Below are positions 1-8,232 of a DNA stretch of 64,000 nucleotides, one piece after another. The translations under genes and the position numbers were made by a program. Source of the DNA: Tunicatimonas sp964551335 (GTDB lineage Bacteria > Bacteroidota > Bacteroidia > Cytophagales > Cyclobacteriaceae); the NCBI GenBank assembly GCA_964551335.1, contig CAZKCO010000019.1, forward strand, positions 1-64,000, given 5' to 3'. How positions within the stretch are numbered: position 1 is the stretch's first letter; the number at the start of each line of letters is the position of its first letter. The notes beneath the pieces are model-generated. The model made no database searches, was not told the origin of the DNA, and worked only from the letters and a program-made list of their open reading frames with translations.

Positions 1-105
1 TGCTTTAAATTAATGCTTTTGAAACTCTCTGCTGCTAACCTACGATGGAATGATGTTCAGGTGGCGGCTGCGCGGTGTTCAAATTTACATAAACACCCGA
101 ACACA

Positions 106-627
106 TTAGCTGATAATTATTTTAACTGCTTCTATCAAATCAGGAGCAGTGTAATGACCGATAGTTTCCACTGGCAAGTTGGCTACCCGAATGGTTTGTA
201 AGCCTAGTTTCTGAGCCGGAATCAGATCGCGTTCGGCATCTCCTATCATCCACGACTTAGTCACATCGACATTAAACTGAGCTATTGCTTTCTCAAACAG
301 TAGACTTCCCGGCTTACGGGTCAGCGACTCGGTCACGCTAGGATGATGCGGAGCGTAGTAGATTTTCTCAATCAGGTGGCCGGTGGTCATCTGCAAAAAA
401 TCGTGGCAGCGCTGCATGTGCTGACGAGTATAAATTCCCTTGGCAATGCCCGCCTGGTTGGTGATTACTACCCGCCGGAATCCGGCATCCCGTAAAGCAC
501 GAAGTGCGGCCGGTACTCCCTTCAGTATTTCGAAGTGCTCTATTCGGTAGGCGTAATTTACTCGATCCCGATTAAGCACTCCGTCCCGATCCAGAAAGAC
601 ACAGGCTGATTTTTGAGTTGCAGACAC
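106..627 (-). CDS. GmhB/HisB-type HAD phosphatase (histidinol-phosphate or heptose bisphosphate phosphatase family)
   Basis: Haloacid-dehalogenase phosphatase of the class that includes D-glycero-D-manno-heptose-1,7-bisphosphate 7-phosphatase. The DxDGVLN nucleophile motif is at residues 13-19, followed by the ITNQAGI motif and a GDAERDL motif near the C-terminus. I chose the GTG at 627, giving 173 residues. The open frame extends upstream only to a TTG at 675, which would run into the divergent promoter and add 16 residues outside the domain. Family members usually carry a zinc loop of the form CPHHP...CxCRKP. Here the loop reads APHHPSVTESLTRKP, so the cysteines are gone while the His and RKP framework stays. 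The fold assignment is firm; the exact substrate is inferred. It is divergent from the mannosyltransferase gene, so both could serve surface sugar synthesis. Confidence 0.8.
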   Translation of the reverse strand: MSATQKSACVFLDRDGVLNRDRVNYAYRIEHFEILKGVPAALRALRDAGFRRVVITNQAGIAKGIYTRQHMQRCHDFLQMTTGHLIEKIYYAPHHPSVTESLTRKPGSLLFEKAIAQFNVDVTKSWMIGDAERDLIPAQKLGLQTIRVANLPVETIGHYTAPDLIEAVKIIIS

Positions 628-703
628 GTTATTTTTTGTTAAAAATCTGAGTTCGGTACACGATTGACCCGGCAATATTGTTTTAATTATGCAAATGAGC
701 TAC

Positions 704-711
704 TAATTTTG
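704..711 (+). promoter_or_regulatory. Bacteroidota -7 promoter element (TAATTTTG)
   Basis: Matches the Bacteroidota TAnnTTTG -7 consensus and lies 28 bases before the proposed TTG start at 739. A TTG occurs upstream at 678-680, a slightly long spacing for the -33 element. It supports the late start of the mannosyltransferase gene. Confidence 0.5.
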
Positions 712-738
712 CTACCTTTTGCCAATAGTTCGCGCGTT

Positions 739-1494
739 TTGAGTAAGAATCTAGTCATCATTCCTACGTATAATGAGAAAGAAAACATCCAGCTTCTTCT
801 CAGCAGCATACTAACGTTAGCTGTCAACTTTGATGTGCTGGTAGTAGATGACAACTCTCCCGACGGAACGGCCGATTTGGTGCGTGACATGCGGCAGGGA
901 TATGAAGGTCGAATTCACCTGATTGAACGTGCGGGGAAACTGGGGTTAGGAACGGCGTATATCCGAGGATTTAAATACGCTCTGGAGCAGGACTACGATT
1001 ACATCTTTGAGATGGACGCTGACTTCTCCCACGATCCGGCCGATCTGATAAAACTCTATCGGGCGTGCATGGACGAAGGTTACGATCTAGCGATAGGATC
1101 GCGGTATGTCACTGGTGTCAACGTAGTTAACTGGCCCATAAGGCGAGTTTTGGTATCTTACTTTGCTAGTCAGTACGTTCGCTTTATTACTGGTATGCCC
1201 CTCCGCGATGCTACCGCCGGATTTAAGTGTTACCATAAAAGCGTGCTGCAAACTATTCAACTGGACCGACTTCGGTTTGTGGGTTATGCATTTCAAATTT
1301 CCATGAAATTTCACGCCTGGATGTATGGCTTTAAAATCAAAGAAGTGCCAATTATTTTTACTGACCGAACCCGGGGCGAATCTAAGATGTCATCTAAAAT
1401 TTTCTGGGAAGCATTTGCCGGAGTGATCTATATCAAAGTTCGTAGTCTTTTCCGCAAATATCACCGTCCATCGCTGGCTAGTCAAAGCGAATAG
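739..1494 (+). CDS. Polyprenol monophosphomannose synthase (family-2 glycosyltransferase)
   Basis: GT2 enzyme of the dolichol/polyprenol-phosphate mannose synthase type, which moves a sugar from a nucleotide donor to a lipid-phosphate carrier at the inner membrane face. Visible motifs are VIIPTYNEKENI at the N-terminus, DDNSPDGT, the DxD metal site in MDADFSHDP, and the acceptor-side RYVTG region. The frame is open from a TTG at 664, but homology begins at the TTG at 739 (LSKNLVIIPTYNE), giving 251 residues, the usual family length, and that start follows a TAnnTTTG promoter. No C-terminal membrane segments are seen, consistent with the short class. The 3' end overlaps the convergent permease gene by 17 bases. 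Donor specificity is inferred from family. Confidence 0.88.
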   Translation: MSKNLVIIPTYNEKENIQLLLSSILTLAVNFDVLVVDDNSPDGTADLVRDMRQGYEGRIHLIERAGKLGLGTAYIRGFKYALEQDYDYIFEMDADFSHDPADLIKLYRACMDEGYDLAIGSRYVTGVNVVNWPIRRVLVSYFASQYVRFITGMPLRDATAGFKCYHKSVLQTIQLDRLRFVGYAFQISMKFHAWMYGFKIKEVPIIFTDRTRGESKMSSKIFWEAFAGVIYIKVRSLFRKYHRPSLASQSE

Positions 1495-2710
1495 CCCGGA
1501 TGGGCTGTATTCTGAGAATTACGGCCGTAGGAATACTCAACACTAAACCAATAATACCGAAGGTAAGCGCGTTCACCATCAGAATAGCGAGGAAATCCCA
1601 CTGAATGGGTACAAATTCCATGTAGTAATTTTCTGGATCGAGGGGCACTATTTTAAAATAATACTGCAGTACGCCAAAGCCAATGCCGATAAGATTACCT
1701 AAAACCATGCCCCGTACAATCAACCGCATACCGTTGTAAGTAAATATTCGCCGTATTTGTCGATTGTGCGCACCAATTGCTTTTAGCAAGCCGATCATTT
1801 GAGTACGCTCCATGATCAGAATGAGCAGAATACTGACGATATTGAAACAAGCTACGAAGAGTATTAGCACAAGAAAGATGACAACATTATTGTTAATCAG
1901 CTCGAGCCACTCGAACATCTGCACATACTTATCGCTGATTTTCTCTACGAATAAGCTATAATCCAGATCATTCTGTAGCACTTCTTCGGCTACTTCCACC
2001 TCCTTGGCATCTTTTACAAACACCTCAAAGCCACCTACCAACGTATCGGGCCAGTTATTTAACCGCTGGATTAGGCCTATATCGCCGATAATAACTTGGT
2101 TATCGAACTCTTCTAAACCAGTATAGTAAATACCTTTCACATTCAGCTTGCGAACCCGGTAGTTGGGTGGTTCCACAAAATACATACGCACCGCATCGCC
2201 CGTATCAATCTGTAGAATATTAGCGGTATACCGGCTTACCAGAATATCATTTGAGTAGTTATTCGCTCCGGTTGAGTCGTTAAACTCTATAAACTGCCCC
2301 TTCTCCAGGTTCCGTTTAAACCGGGTACTGTCAAAGTTTTGGCTCACTCCCTTCATAAACACCCCAAACCAATCGCTATCCGATTTTAAAATTCCCGCCT
2401 TGTGGCTAAATACCTGCACGTGATCAATAAAGTTGTACTGCTCCGGATTCTGATACAGTGGATTATTAAGTGAAATGGGTTCCTCCTGCATGGAATTGTT
2501 CAGCGTGTATTTGGTCACCTGAATATGGCCACTGAAGGTGTAAATTTTATCCTTCACTTCTTTTCGGAAACCACCTAAAATCAGGAAAGCCACAATCATA
2601 AGTGCCAAGCCCAGAGCAATACTAGCAATGGCGATCTTATTAATAGTAGCCGAAAACGACCGATTTTTCGGTTTACTTATACGTTTGGCAATGAAATAGG
2701 GAAGATTCAA
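1478..2710 (-). CDS. LolC/LolE-family ABC transporter permease (FtsX fold)
   Basis: 410-residue inner-membrane permease of the lipoprotein-releasing LolCDE type. An N-terminal anchor helix (about residues 25-48) is followed by a large periplasmic domain (about 50-265) and three C-terminal helices (about 275-300, 325-350, 375-400) in the FtsX arrangement, including MERTQMIGLLKAIGAHNRQI, the coupling-helix segment. The start is a TTG at 2710, and the MNLPYFIAKRI opening is typical of the Bacteroidota family, so I accept it. No ATPase partner is adjacent, so it must pair with a LolD-like protein encoded elsewhere. A cell-division or other MacB/FtsX role cannot be excluded. Confidence 0.85.
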   Translation of the reverse strand: MNLPYFIAKRISKPKNRSFSATINKIAIASIALGLALMIVAFLILGGFRKEVKDKIYTFSGHIQVTKYTLNNSMQEEPISLNNPLYQNPEQYNFIDHVQVFSHKAGILKSDSDWFGVFMKGVSQNFDSTRFKRNLEKGQFIEFNDSTGANNYSNDILVSRYTANILQIDTGDAVRMYFVEPPNYRVRKLNVKGIYYTGLEEFDNQVIIGDIGLIQRLNNWPDTLVGGFEVFVKDAKEVEVAEEVLQNDLDYSLFVEKISDKYVQMFEWLELINNNVVIFLVLILFVACFNIVSILLILIMERTQMIGLLKAIGAHNRQIRRIFTYNGMRLIVRGMVLGNLIGIGFGVLQYYFKIVPLDPENYYMEFVPIQWDFLAILMVNALTFGIIGLVLSIPTAVILRIQPIRAIRFD

Positions 2711-2894
2711 CGAAAAAGTACGTTACTTTACAAACCTAACAAGACTACTGTTTGCGTAGCCAGTTGTTTGGATCTTACGACTAAGGCTACTTCGCAAGCT
2801 GATTTACAATGCAAAAATACACTAAGTTTTGACTGGATTGCAAAATAATCGAGATACCTGTTTAAGCCTAACGCTACGCTGCTATACTAACTTT

Positions 2895-4145
2895 ATGATC
2901 GGCCTACTTATTGTGGGTGGAATGGCTTCTGCTGTTAGCTGTCAGACATCGGAAAGTACAGCTACCACTGATAGCACCACGGTGGTTGAAGAAAACCTTC
3001 CTATCTCCCCGGCGGCCTATCAAACCAAAGCGTACTTACCCCTGCTACAAAACCAACGGGTAGGTATGGTAGTAAATCATACCTCGCTAATTGATACTAC
3101 ACATTTAGTTGATTCTCTACTATCGCGGGGAGTAAACATCACCCAGATTTTTGCTCCCGAGCATGGCTTCCGCGGTGAGGCGGCCAATGGTGAAGAAGTA
3201 CAGGATGCCACCGACGTTCGTACCGGCCTCCCAATTATCTCGCTATACGGAAAAAACCGGAAACCATCGGCGGAGCAGCTTAGCAATGTGGATGTGGTAG
3301 TATTCGATATTCAGGATGTAGGAGCCCGATTCTACACCTACATCAGTACCATGCACTACGTGATGGAAACCTGTGCCGAACTAAACAAACCCATGATTAT
3401 TTTAGACCGTCCTAACCCCAACGGATTTTATCTTGGCGGGCCGGTGCGAGAACCCCAACAAAAGTCATTTCTAGGGATGCACCCTATTCCTATTGCTCAC
3501 GGGCTTACAGTGGGTGAACTGGCGCAGATGATTAACGGTGAAGGCTGGCTGCCCGATAGTATGCAGTGTGATATTACAGTAATTCCGGTAGAAAACTATT
3601 CTCATACCGATCGGTACCCATTACCGGTTCGACCTTCGCCCAACCTTCCCAATGACCAGGCTATTAATCTATACCCTTCACTTTGCCTCTTCGAAGCCAC
3701 TAGTTTAAGTTTAGGCCGAGGCACTGCATTTCCCTTTCAGGTGTTGGGTAATCCTAACCGAGCTATTCAGCAAGGTATCTTAGCCAAAAACCCCTCGTTT
3801 GATTCTATCCAGTTCACCCCTGAAGATATACCAGGAGTAGCCTTTGATACTAAACATCGGGGTGAATTGTGCTACGGGGTAGATCTACGCAATATTCCTC
3901 GTTTGGAAGAATTCACACTAAAATTTTTACTAGATTTTTATCAGCAAGCGACTGAGGCAGGTATGACTAACCAAGAATTCTTTGATCGCCCTGAAGCATT
4001 CGCTCTACTAGCCGGTAATGAAGAGTTGCAGAAGCAAATAGAACAAGGAATGGACGAAGCTACTATTCGACAAAGCTGGGAGCCTGAACTGTCCGAATAT
4101 AAGGCAATGCGGAAGAAGTATTTGCTGTATGAAGATTTTGAGTAG
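2895..4145 (+). CDS. namZ: DUF1343 exo-beta-N-acetylmuramidase (NamZ, GH171) lipoprotein
   Basis: Member of DUF1343, the family of the exo-lytic N-acetylmuramidase NamZ, which removes terminal MurNAc from peptidoglycan fragments. Conserved blocks are VGMVVNHTS, the FAPEHGFRG segment with its Glu-His pair, ISLYG, VVFDIQDVGARFYTYI, DRPNP and a SLGRGT-like segment. I used the ATG at 2895, which leaves a short lipoprotein signal ending in the lipobox ASAVSC. A frame-open extension to 2829 lacks signal character. The length of 416 residues fits the family plus lipoprotein leader. It is the only recognisable gene on this stretch and probably acts in cell-wall recycling at the periplasmic face. Confidence 0.88.
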   Translation: MIGLLIVGGMASAVSCQTSESTATTDSTTVVEENLPISPAAYQTKAYLPLLQNQRVGMVVNHTSLIDTTHLVDSLLSRGVNITQIFAPEHGFRGEAANGEEVQDATDVRTGLPIISLYGKNRKPSAEQLSNVDVVVFDIQDVGARFYTYISTMHYVMETCAELNKPMIILDRPNPNGFYLGGPVREPQQKSFLGMHPIPIAHGLTVGELAQMINGEGWLPDSMQCDITVIPVENYSHTDRYPLPVRPSPNLPNDQAINLYPSLCLFEATSLSLGRGTAFPFQVLGNPNRAIQQGILAKNPSFDSIQFTPEDIPGVAFDTKHRGELCYGVDLRNIPRLEEFTLKFLLDFYQQATEAGMTNQEFFDRPEAFALLAGNEELQKQIEQGMDEATIRQSWEPELSEYKAMRKKYLLYEDFE

Positions 4146-4177
4146 AACAGGTATTACAGTGCGTTAGCTCCGCCACG

Positions 4178-4288
4178 TGGTGTTAGAGTGTTTTAGTACG
4201 GTGTTTAGGACAGATAGCTAGAAAATTCTGAATACAGAGCTTTAGGATGACTACTCAAATACCTAAACATCATAACACTTTAACACCA
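4178..4288. repeat. Imperfect long inverted repeat between namZ and fmt
   Basis: The arm TGGTGTTAGAGTG (4178-4190) continuing to GTGTTTAGG (4201-4209) is mirrored by CCTAAACA (4262-4269) through CACTTTAACACCA (4276-4288). The arms span about 30 bases with several mismatches and enclose about 50 bases. It has no T-run where an intrinsic terminator would need one. A decayed miniature mobile element or a structured RNA region are both possible. Confidence 0.45.
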
Positions 4289-4327
4289 TAACGCTAAACT
4301 ATTTTTTGCCAAACCAATTAACTGAGT

Positions 4328-5269
4328 ATGAGCGATAAGCCACTACGCATTATTTTTATGGGAACGCCGGAGTTTGCGGTGGCTTCATTGCAAATTCTGG
4401 TAGAGAATAACTTTCAGGTTGTGGCCGTGATTACTGCTCCTGATAAACCGCAGGGACGAGGTCGAAAAATTGCTCACTCACCGGTGAAATCTTTCGCACT
4501 GGAGCACAATATACCCGTTTTACAACCTACCAATCTGAAAAATCCGGAATTTCTAAATGAGCTACGGAGCTACCAAGCTGACTTGCAGGCAGTGGTGGCC
4601 TTCCGAATGCTGCCGGAAGCGGTATGGGATATGCCTACTAAAGGTACGTTCAACCTGCATGCTTCCTATCTGCCACAGTACCGCGGTGCTGCTCCTATCA
4701 ATTGGGCTGTTATTAATGGCGAACTTGAAACCGGAGTGACCACCTTTATGATTCGCCACGAAATTGATACCGGAAATATACTTTTTCAGGAGAAGGAGCC
4801 TATATACCCCGACGATACCGCCGGAACACTGTACGGGCGCCTGATGAAGAAAGGAGCCGAATTGGTTTTAAAAACAGTAGAAGCTATTAATCAGGATCAA
4901 TACACCTTGACTCCGCAAGAGAACATTAATGACTTAAAACCAGCCCCGAAAATTCATCGGGAAACTTGTAAGATTAATTGGCAACAACCTGCTGAACAAG
5001 TCAGGAATTTTGTGCGAGGCCTCTCGCCTTACCCCGCCGCCTGGACTGAATTGATTCTTTCTTCCGGTGAGAAGAAAAACTGCAAAATTTTCTTAGTAGC
5101 TAACACTCAGCAAACCAGCGACAATCTAGTGCCCGGTGAGTTTACCACAGATAATAAATCATTTTTACACTTACAAACCCAGGACTATTTACTATCGGTA
5201 GAGGAACTTCAGCTAGAAGGAAAACGGCGTATGTCAGTTGACGAATTTTTACGAGGGACAACATTATGA
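4328..5269 (+). CDS. fmt: Methionyl-tRNA formyltransferase
   Basis: Formylates the amino group of Met-tRNA(fMet) using 10-formyl-tetrahydrofolate, so that initiation factor 2 selects the initiator. The N-terminal formyltransferase Rossmann domain carries IIFMGTPEFA at residues 8-17 and the catalytic triad N109, H111 (NLHASYLPQYRG) and D147 (HEIDTGN). A C-terminal OB-like tRNA-binding domain follows from about residue 205. The 313-residue length is typical. The stop overlaps the folA start in an ATGA arrangement, so the two folate-linked genes are translationally coupled. A near-consensus -7 element lies about 20-30 bases upstream (run of T then G near 4301-4310). Confidence 0.97.
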   Translation: MSDKPLRIIFMGTPEFAVASLQILVENNFQVVAVITAPDKPQGRGRKIAHSPVKSFALEHNIPVLQPTNLKNPEFLNELRSYQADLQAVVAFRMLPEAVWDMPTKGTFNLHASYLPQYRGAAPINWAVINGELETGVTTFMIRHEIDTGNILFQEKEPIYPDDTAGTLYGRLMKKGAELVLKTVEAINQDQYTLTPQENINDLKPAPKIHRETCKINWQQPAEQVRNFVRGLSPYPAAWTELILSSGEKKNCKIFLVANTQQTSDNLVPGEFTTDNKSFLHLQTQDYLLSVEELQLEGKRRMSVDEFLRGTTL

Positions 5270-5757
5270 TCAAATCAATTATGGTGGCCCGCTCGGATAA
5301 CCACGTTATCGGCAAAGACAATGACTTAGTGTGGCACATGCCAGCGGACCTAAAATATTTCAAAGAAACTACCAGTGGCCACTACGTAGCCATGGGGCGA
5401 AAAACCTACGAGTCGGTAGATAAACCGCTGCCCAATCGGCTTAATATCATCATCACTCGCCAAAAAGATTACTATCGTGAGGCTTGCATTGTAACCCATA
5501 GTTTAGAGGAAGCACTCGCTCTAGGCGAGAAAAACGGCCAGCAAGAATTCTTTATTTTGGGTGGTGCCCAAATTTACAAGATGGCTTTAGACATAGCCGA
5601 CCGGATATATCTAACCGAAATTCACGGCGAATTTGAGGGAGATACTTTCTTTCCCGAGATTGACCACACTGCTTGGAAGGAAGTAAAGCGCGAATACCAC
5701 GAGGCTGATGAAAAAAACCCGTACCCTTATTCTTTCGTGGTACTTGAGCGGCGCTAG
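5266..5757 (+). CDS. folA: Dihydrofolate reductase
   Basis: NADPH-dependent reduction of dihydrofolate to tetrahydrofolate. Diagnostic features are VARSDNHVIGKDNDLVWHMP at residues 7-26, the catalytic acidic residue D28 (PADLKYF), the NADPH-binding MGRKTYES segment, and GGAQIYKMAL. Length 163 residues, as usual for chromosomal enzymes. It is coupled to fmt by a 4-base overlap, which makes metabolic sense because Fmt consumes a formyl-tetrahydrofolate and folA sustains that pool. Its stop overlaps the convergent small gene by 4 bases. Confidence 0.97.
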   Translation: MIKSIMVARSDNHVIGKDNDLVWHMPADLKYFKETTSGHYVAMGRKTYESVDKPLPNRLNIIITRQKDYYREACIVTHSLEEALALGEKNGQQEFFILGGAQIYKMALDIADRIYLTEIHGEFEGDTFFPEIDHTAWKEVKREYHEADEKNPYPYSFVVLERR

Positions 5758-5993
5758 AGTTCTTCTAGTGCCTTAAAAAGATTGGCTTCCATCACCTCAA
5801 ACTGGGCCAGTGCCTTTCCAATAAATTCCTCATCTACGATTTTCTGAATGTCCTCTTCCCCACTGATTTCTAATTCGGGCACCTTATAGGTTTGCTCTAC
5901 CCATCCTCTTTCTAGCTTTATCAAATACTTATTGTTCCAGTAGTAGATGGTAATTTTACACTGATTGTGTGGAATTTCTCCTACTATCCTCAT
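5754..5993 (-). CDS. Conserved hypothetical small protein (79 aa)
   Basis: I do not recognise a named domain. The 79-residue product starts with an ATG, has an N-terminal half with alternating hydrophobic and charged residues (beta-strand-like: CKITIYYWNNKYLIKLERGW) and an acidic helical C-terminal half ending in EVMEANLFKALEEL. No signal peptide or membrane helix is present, so it is likely cytoplasmic. It is convergent with folA, overlapping by 4 bases, and stands alone. Compositional similarity to neighbours and a clean start support a real gene rather than a shadow. Confidence 0.65.
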   Translation of the reverse strand: MRIVGEIPHNQCKITIYYWNNKYLIKLERGWVEQTYKVPELEISGEEDIQKIVDEEFIGKALAQFEVMEANLFKALEEL

Positions 5994-6157
5994 GATATTA
6001 TCATTTTTTATTTTCTGAAATAGGGATTTATTCTCGTCATGATACGACCTCGCCTTCTGCGCACTGCATAAAATAGACTTTTGCCCTGTTCCTTACATGT
6101 AGTATACATTTTCGTTATACTATTTTTATATTTTACATAACTTAATCTATTTTGTGT

Positions 6158-6613
6158 ATGCACAAAGCAAATAAAATATTGCTAATCATCTACTTTGCTG
6201 TGACTACGTCCTATGCTAAATCGAATTTTGGCTTAGCATACGCTCCACCAAACCTACTACTCTATGTCAAAGCCAAAGAGAAAACTATATCCCTAAAGTC
6301 CCAACCTACAGAACTCTCTTCCGCAAAATACACACACGCTACGCACAAGATTACTCAATCAACGAAAAAAATTAATACTACACTAGTGCGTAAAGAAGCT
6401 CTCTTGCTCATGCACCTTACTTCCGGTGGCAACCAAATAGTAGTACGGGTCACCGACACCCACGGAAGAATCATTAACGCTACCCAGTATACCGAAATGG
6501 AAGCCGGATTTTATGAAATTCCGGTACTGCCTGTTACTACTCAGCCTCAACTATACTTTGTCTCACTAATCATCAACCACCAAGCCTACTCATTTCAAAT
6601 ATCTCCTAATTAG
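6158..6613 (+). CDS. Small secreted protein with T9SS-like C-terminal beta-sandwich
   Basis: About 151 residues with an N-terminal signal peptide (hydrophobic LLIIYFAVTTSYA). The frame allows a start two codons earlier at 6152; I prefer MHKANK at 6158. The middle is basic and low-complexity. The last ~60 residues (VVRVTDTHGRI...GFYEIPVLP...YFVSLIINHQAYSFQI) follow the pattern of type A T9SS sorting domains, in which V-D-x-x-G-R is followed by an L-Y-x-V strand pair, but degenerately. It ends 12 bases before the response regulator gene and probably heads that operon. Function unknown; surface exposure or a role in the export apparatus are inferences. Confidence 0.6.
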   Translation: MHKANKILLIIYFAVTTSYAKSNFGLAYAPPNLLLYVKAKEKTISLKSQPTELSSAKYTHATHKITQSTKKINTTLVRKEALLLMHLTSGGNQIVVRVTDTHGRIINATQYTEMEAGFYEIPVLPVTTQPQLYFVSLIINHQAYSFQISPN

Positions 6614-6625
6614 TAATTACTGTTT

Positions 6626-7003
6626 ATGGATACTGCTAAAATACTGATTGCCGAAGACGACGAAGCACTACTGAACATGATCGCTTTCAAACTGCGTGGT
6701 GTGGGATTTTCGCAAATATTTCAAGTTCACGACGGAAAACGGGCCAAACGGGTTGCCTTAGAAGAAAAACCAGACGTAATCATTACGGATATCTTAATGC
6801 CGTTTGCCTCGGGACTGGAAGTCATTAGCTATGTACGGCTCGAACTTGGCTATGATCCATTCATCATTGCTTTATCGGCCATGAATACCACTCAGGCAGA
6901 GGCTGAAGCCTATGATTTGGGGGCCAATTACTATCTAGCCAAACCTTTTAACTTACAAGTACTAGCCGACCAAGTGAAACAAGTAATTCCTATTATTCGG
7001 TGA
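6626..7003 (+). CDS. Single-domain response regulator (CheY-like)
   Basis: 125-residue stand-alone receiver. The acidic pocket is E10/D11/D12, the phosphoacceptor is D55 (ITDILMP), the switch Ser is S84 (LSAMN) and the conserved Lys is K106 in AKPF. There is no output domain, so it must signal by protein-protein contact or act as a phosphorelay shuttle. It is embedded in an apparent exopolysaccharide operon: 12 bases after a small secreted protein, and its TGA overlaps the GTG start of the outer-membrane barrel gene. The Hpt-like gene at the operon end is the obvious candidate partner. No kinase is encoded nearby. Confidence 0.9.
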   Translation: MDTAKILIAEDDEALLNMIAFKLRGVGFSQIFQVHDGKRAKRVALEEKPDVIITDILMPFASGLEVISYVRLELGYDPFIIALSAMNTTQAEAEAYDLGANYYLAKPFNLQVLADQVKQVIPIIR

Positions 7004-8232
7004 AAAAAAACTTTATCCAAATAATTATATTGACGATTGGAGTTTTACTCTTTTCGAGTGAGGTGTTCTGTCAACAAGCACAAGTAGTTGATGCCGACAG
7101 CCTATATACCACTGCCCGCTCGCAAGCGTATAGTCAGCAGTATGATGCGGCTGTGGCTACGTTGAGAGTATTGTTAGCTAACTACCCTGAACGCTATAAT
7201 GCCCATCTATTACTCTGTGCAGTATACAGTTGGGAGCAAAAATATGACTTGGCACGCACAGCTTATCAGATATTACTAGACCGTTATCCTACTGTTGAAG
7301 TGTACCGGGGGGCCGGAAGGGTTGAAATGTGGGACCGGGCTTGGTCGGAGGCCCTTGTACTATTTGATCAGGGCTTAATGAAGTATCCCAACGACTCTAC
7401 GCTTAGCATCCTTAAAGTACAAACGCTCACACAACTAGGACGTATCGATGAGGCTATTGCTTTGCTGGAAGGCGAGCTAGCAGACCTGCCACAGGCCGAT
7501 AGTCTGCTACGCACTATCCGACCTCTCAATACCAAGAATGCTATCCGGATAGGATATTACTACGCCCATTTCGATCAGTTTTTCAGCCCCTGGCAGATCG
7601 GAAGCTTAGAATACCAACGGCGAACTAGACTCGGCTCAATAATTGGAAGGGTCAGTGCTGCTCGAATGTTCGATCAAATTGGTCGCCAAGCCGAAATTGA
7701 CCTTTATCCTAAAATAGCCGCCAGAACCTACGGATACGCCAACTTCGGAGTATCCGATGGTACAGTGTTTCCGGATTTGCGGTGGGGAGCCGAAATATTC
7801 CAGGGTGTAGGGTCCAGCTTTGAAGTCTCTGGTGGAGTTCGGGCCATCTATTTTAACCCAGTTGTAGTACGTATTTATACCGCCCAATTATCATACTACC
7901 ATCGATCTCACTGGTTTTCAGCTCGCGGTTTTTTAACTAGTTTACAAGGTGAGCAGACCTTAGCCGGGGCAGCCACCTACCGCAGATACTTCAAAAATGC
8001 AGACCAACATCTCAGTGTATACGCGAATTACGGTAATTCTCCTCTTCAAGTTGTTAACCTACCCGAAATACTTCGTCAATCTACCCGGCGGGTTGCGGTT
8101 GGCTACGTTTATCCATTGATGCAACGTACACTTCTCATCCACGGTTTGGCTGAGTATCAGCATGAAATCTACGACGAACTGCGTCAGATAAATCGATGGG
8201 GAGCAGAAATTAAGCTGGAGAAGAGATTTTAA
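7000..8232 (+). CDS. TPR plus YaiO-family outer-membrane beta-barrel protein
   Basis: 410 residues starting at a GTG that overlaps the preceding stop (GTGA). The N-terminal signal peptide (FIQIIILTIGVLLFSSEVFC) is followed by tetratricopeptide repeats (about residues 30-170; e.g. ALVLFDQGLMKYPNDSTLSI) and then an aromatic-rich antiparallel barrel (about 180-410) ending in a terminal Phe, as outer-membrane proteins do. This is the architecture of the YaiO family and, in outline, of PgaA: periplasmic TPR plus outer-membrane pore for polysaccharide export. Next to a processive glycosyltransferase, an export-channel role is the best inference. The following gene starts on its last base. Confidence 0.85.
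   Translation: MKKNFIQIIILTIGVLLFSSEVFCQQAQVVDADSLYTTARSQAYSQQYDAAVATLRVLLANYPERYNAHLLLCAVYSWEQKYDLARTAYQILLDRYPTVEVYRGAGRVEMWDRAWSEALVLFDQGLMKYPNDSTLSILKVQTLTQLGRIDEAIALLEGELADLPQADSLLRTIRPLNTKNAIRIGYYYAHFDQFFSPWQIGSLEYQRRTRLGSIIGRVSAARMFDQIGRQAEIDLYPKIAARTYGYANFGVSDGTVFPDLRWGAEIFQGVGSSFEVSGGVRAIYFNPVVVRIYTAQLSYYHRSHWFSARGFLTSLQGEQTLAGAATYRRYFKNADQHLSVYANYGNSPLQVVNLPEILRQSTRRVAVGYVYPLMQRTLLIHGLAEYQHEIYDELRQINRWGAEIKLEKRF

Noticed and set aside
1..105. Possible gene start at the left edge
   Set aside because: The short frame there has no domain or conserved features and overlaps the phosphatase gene; nothing supportable was seen.
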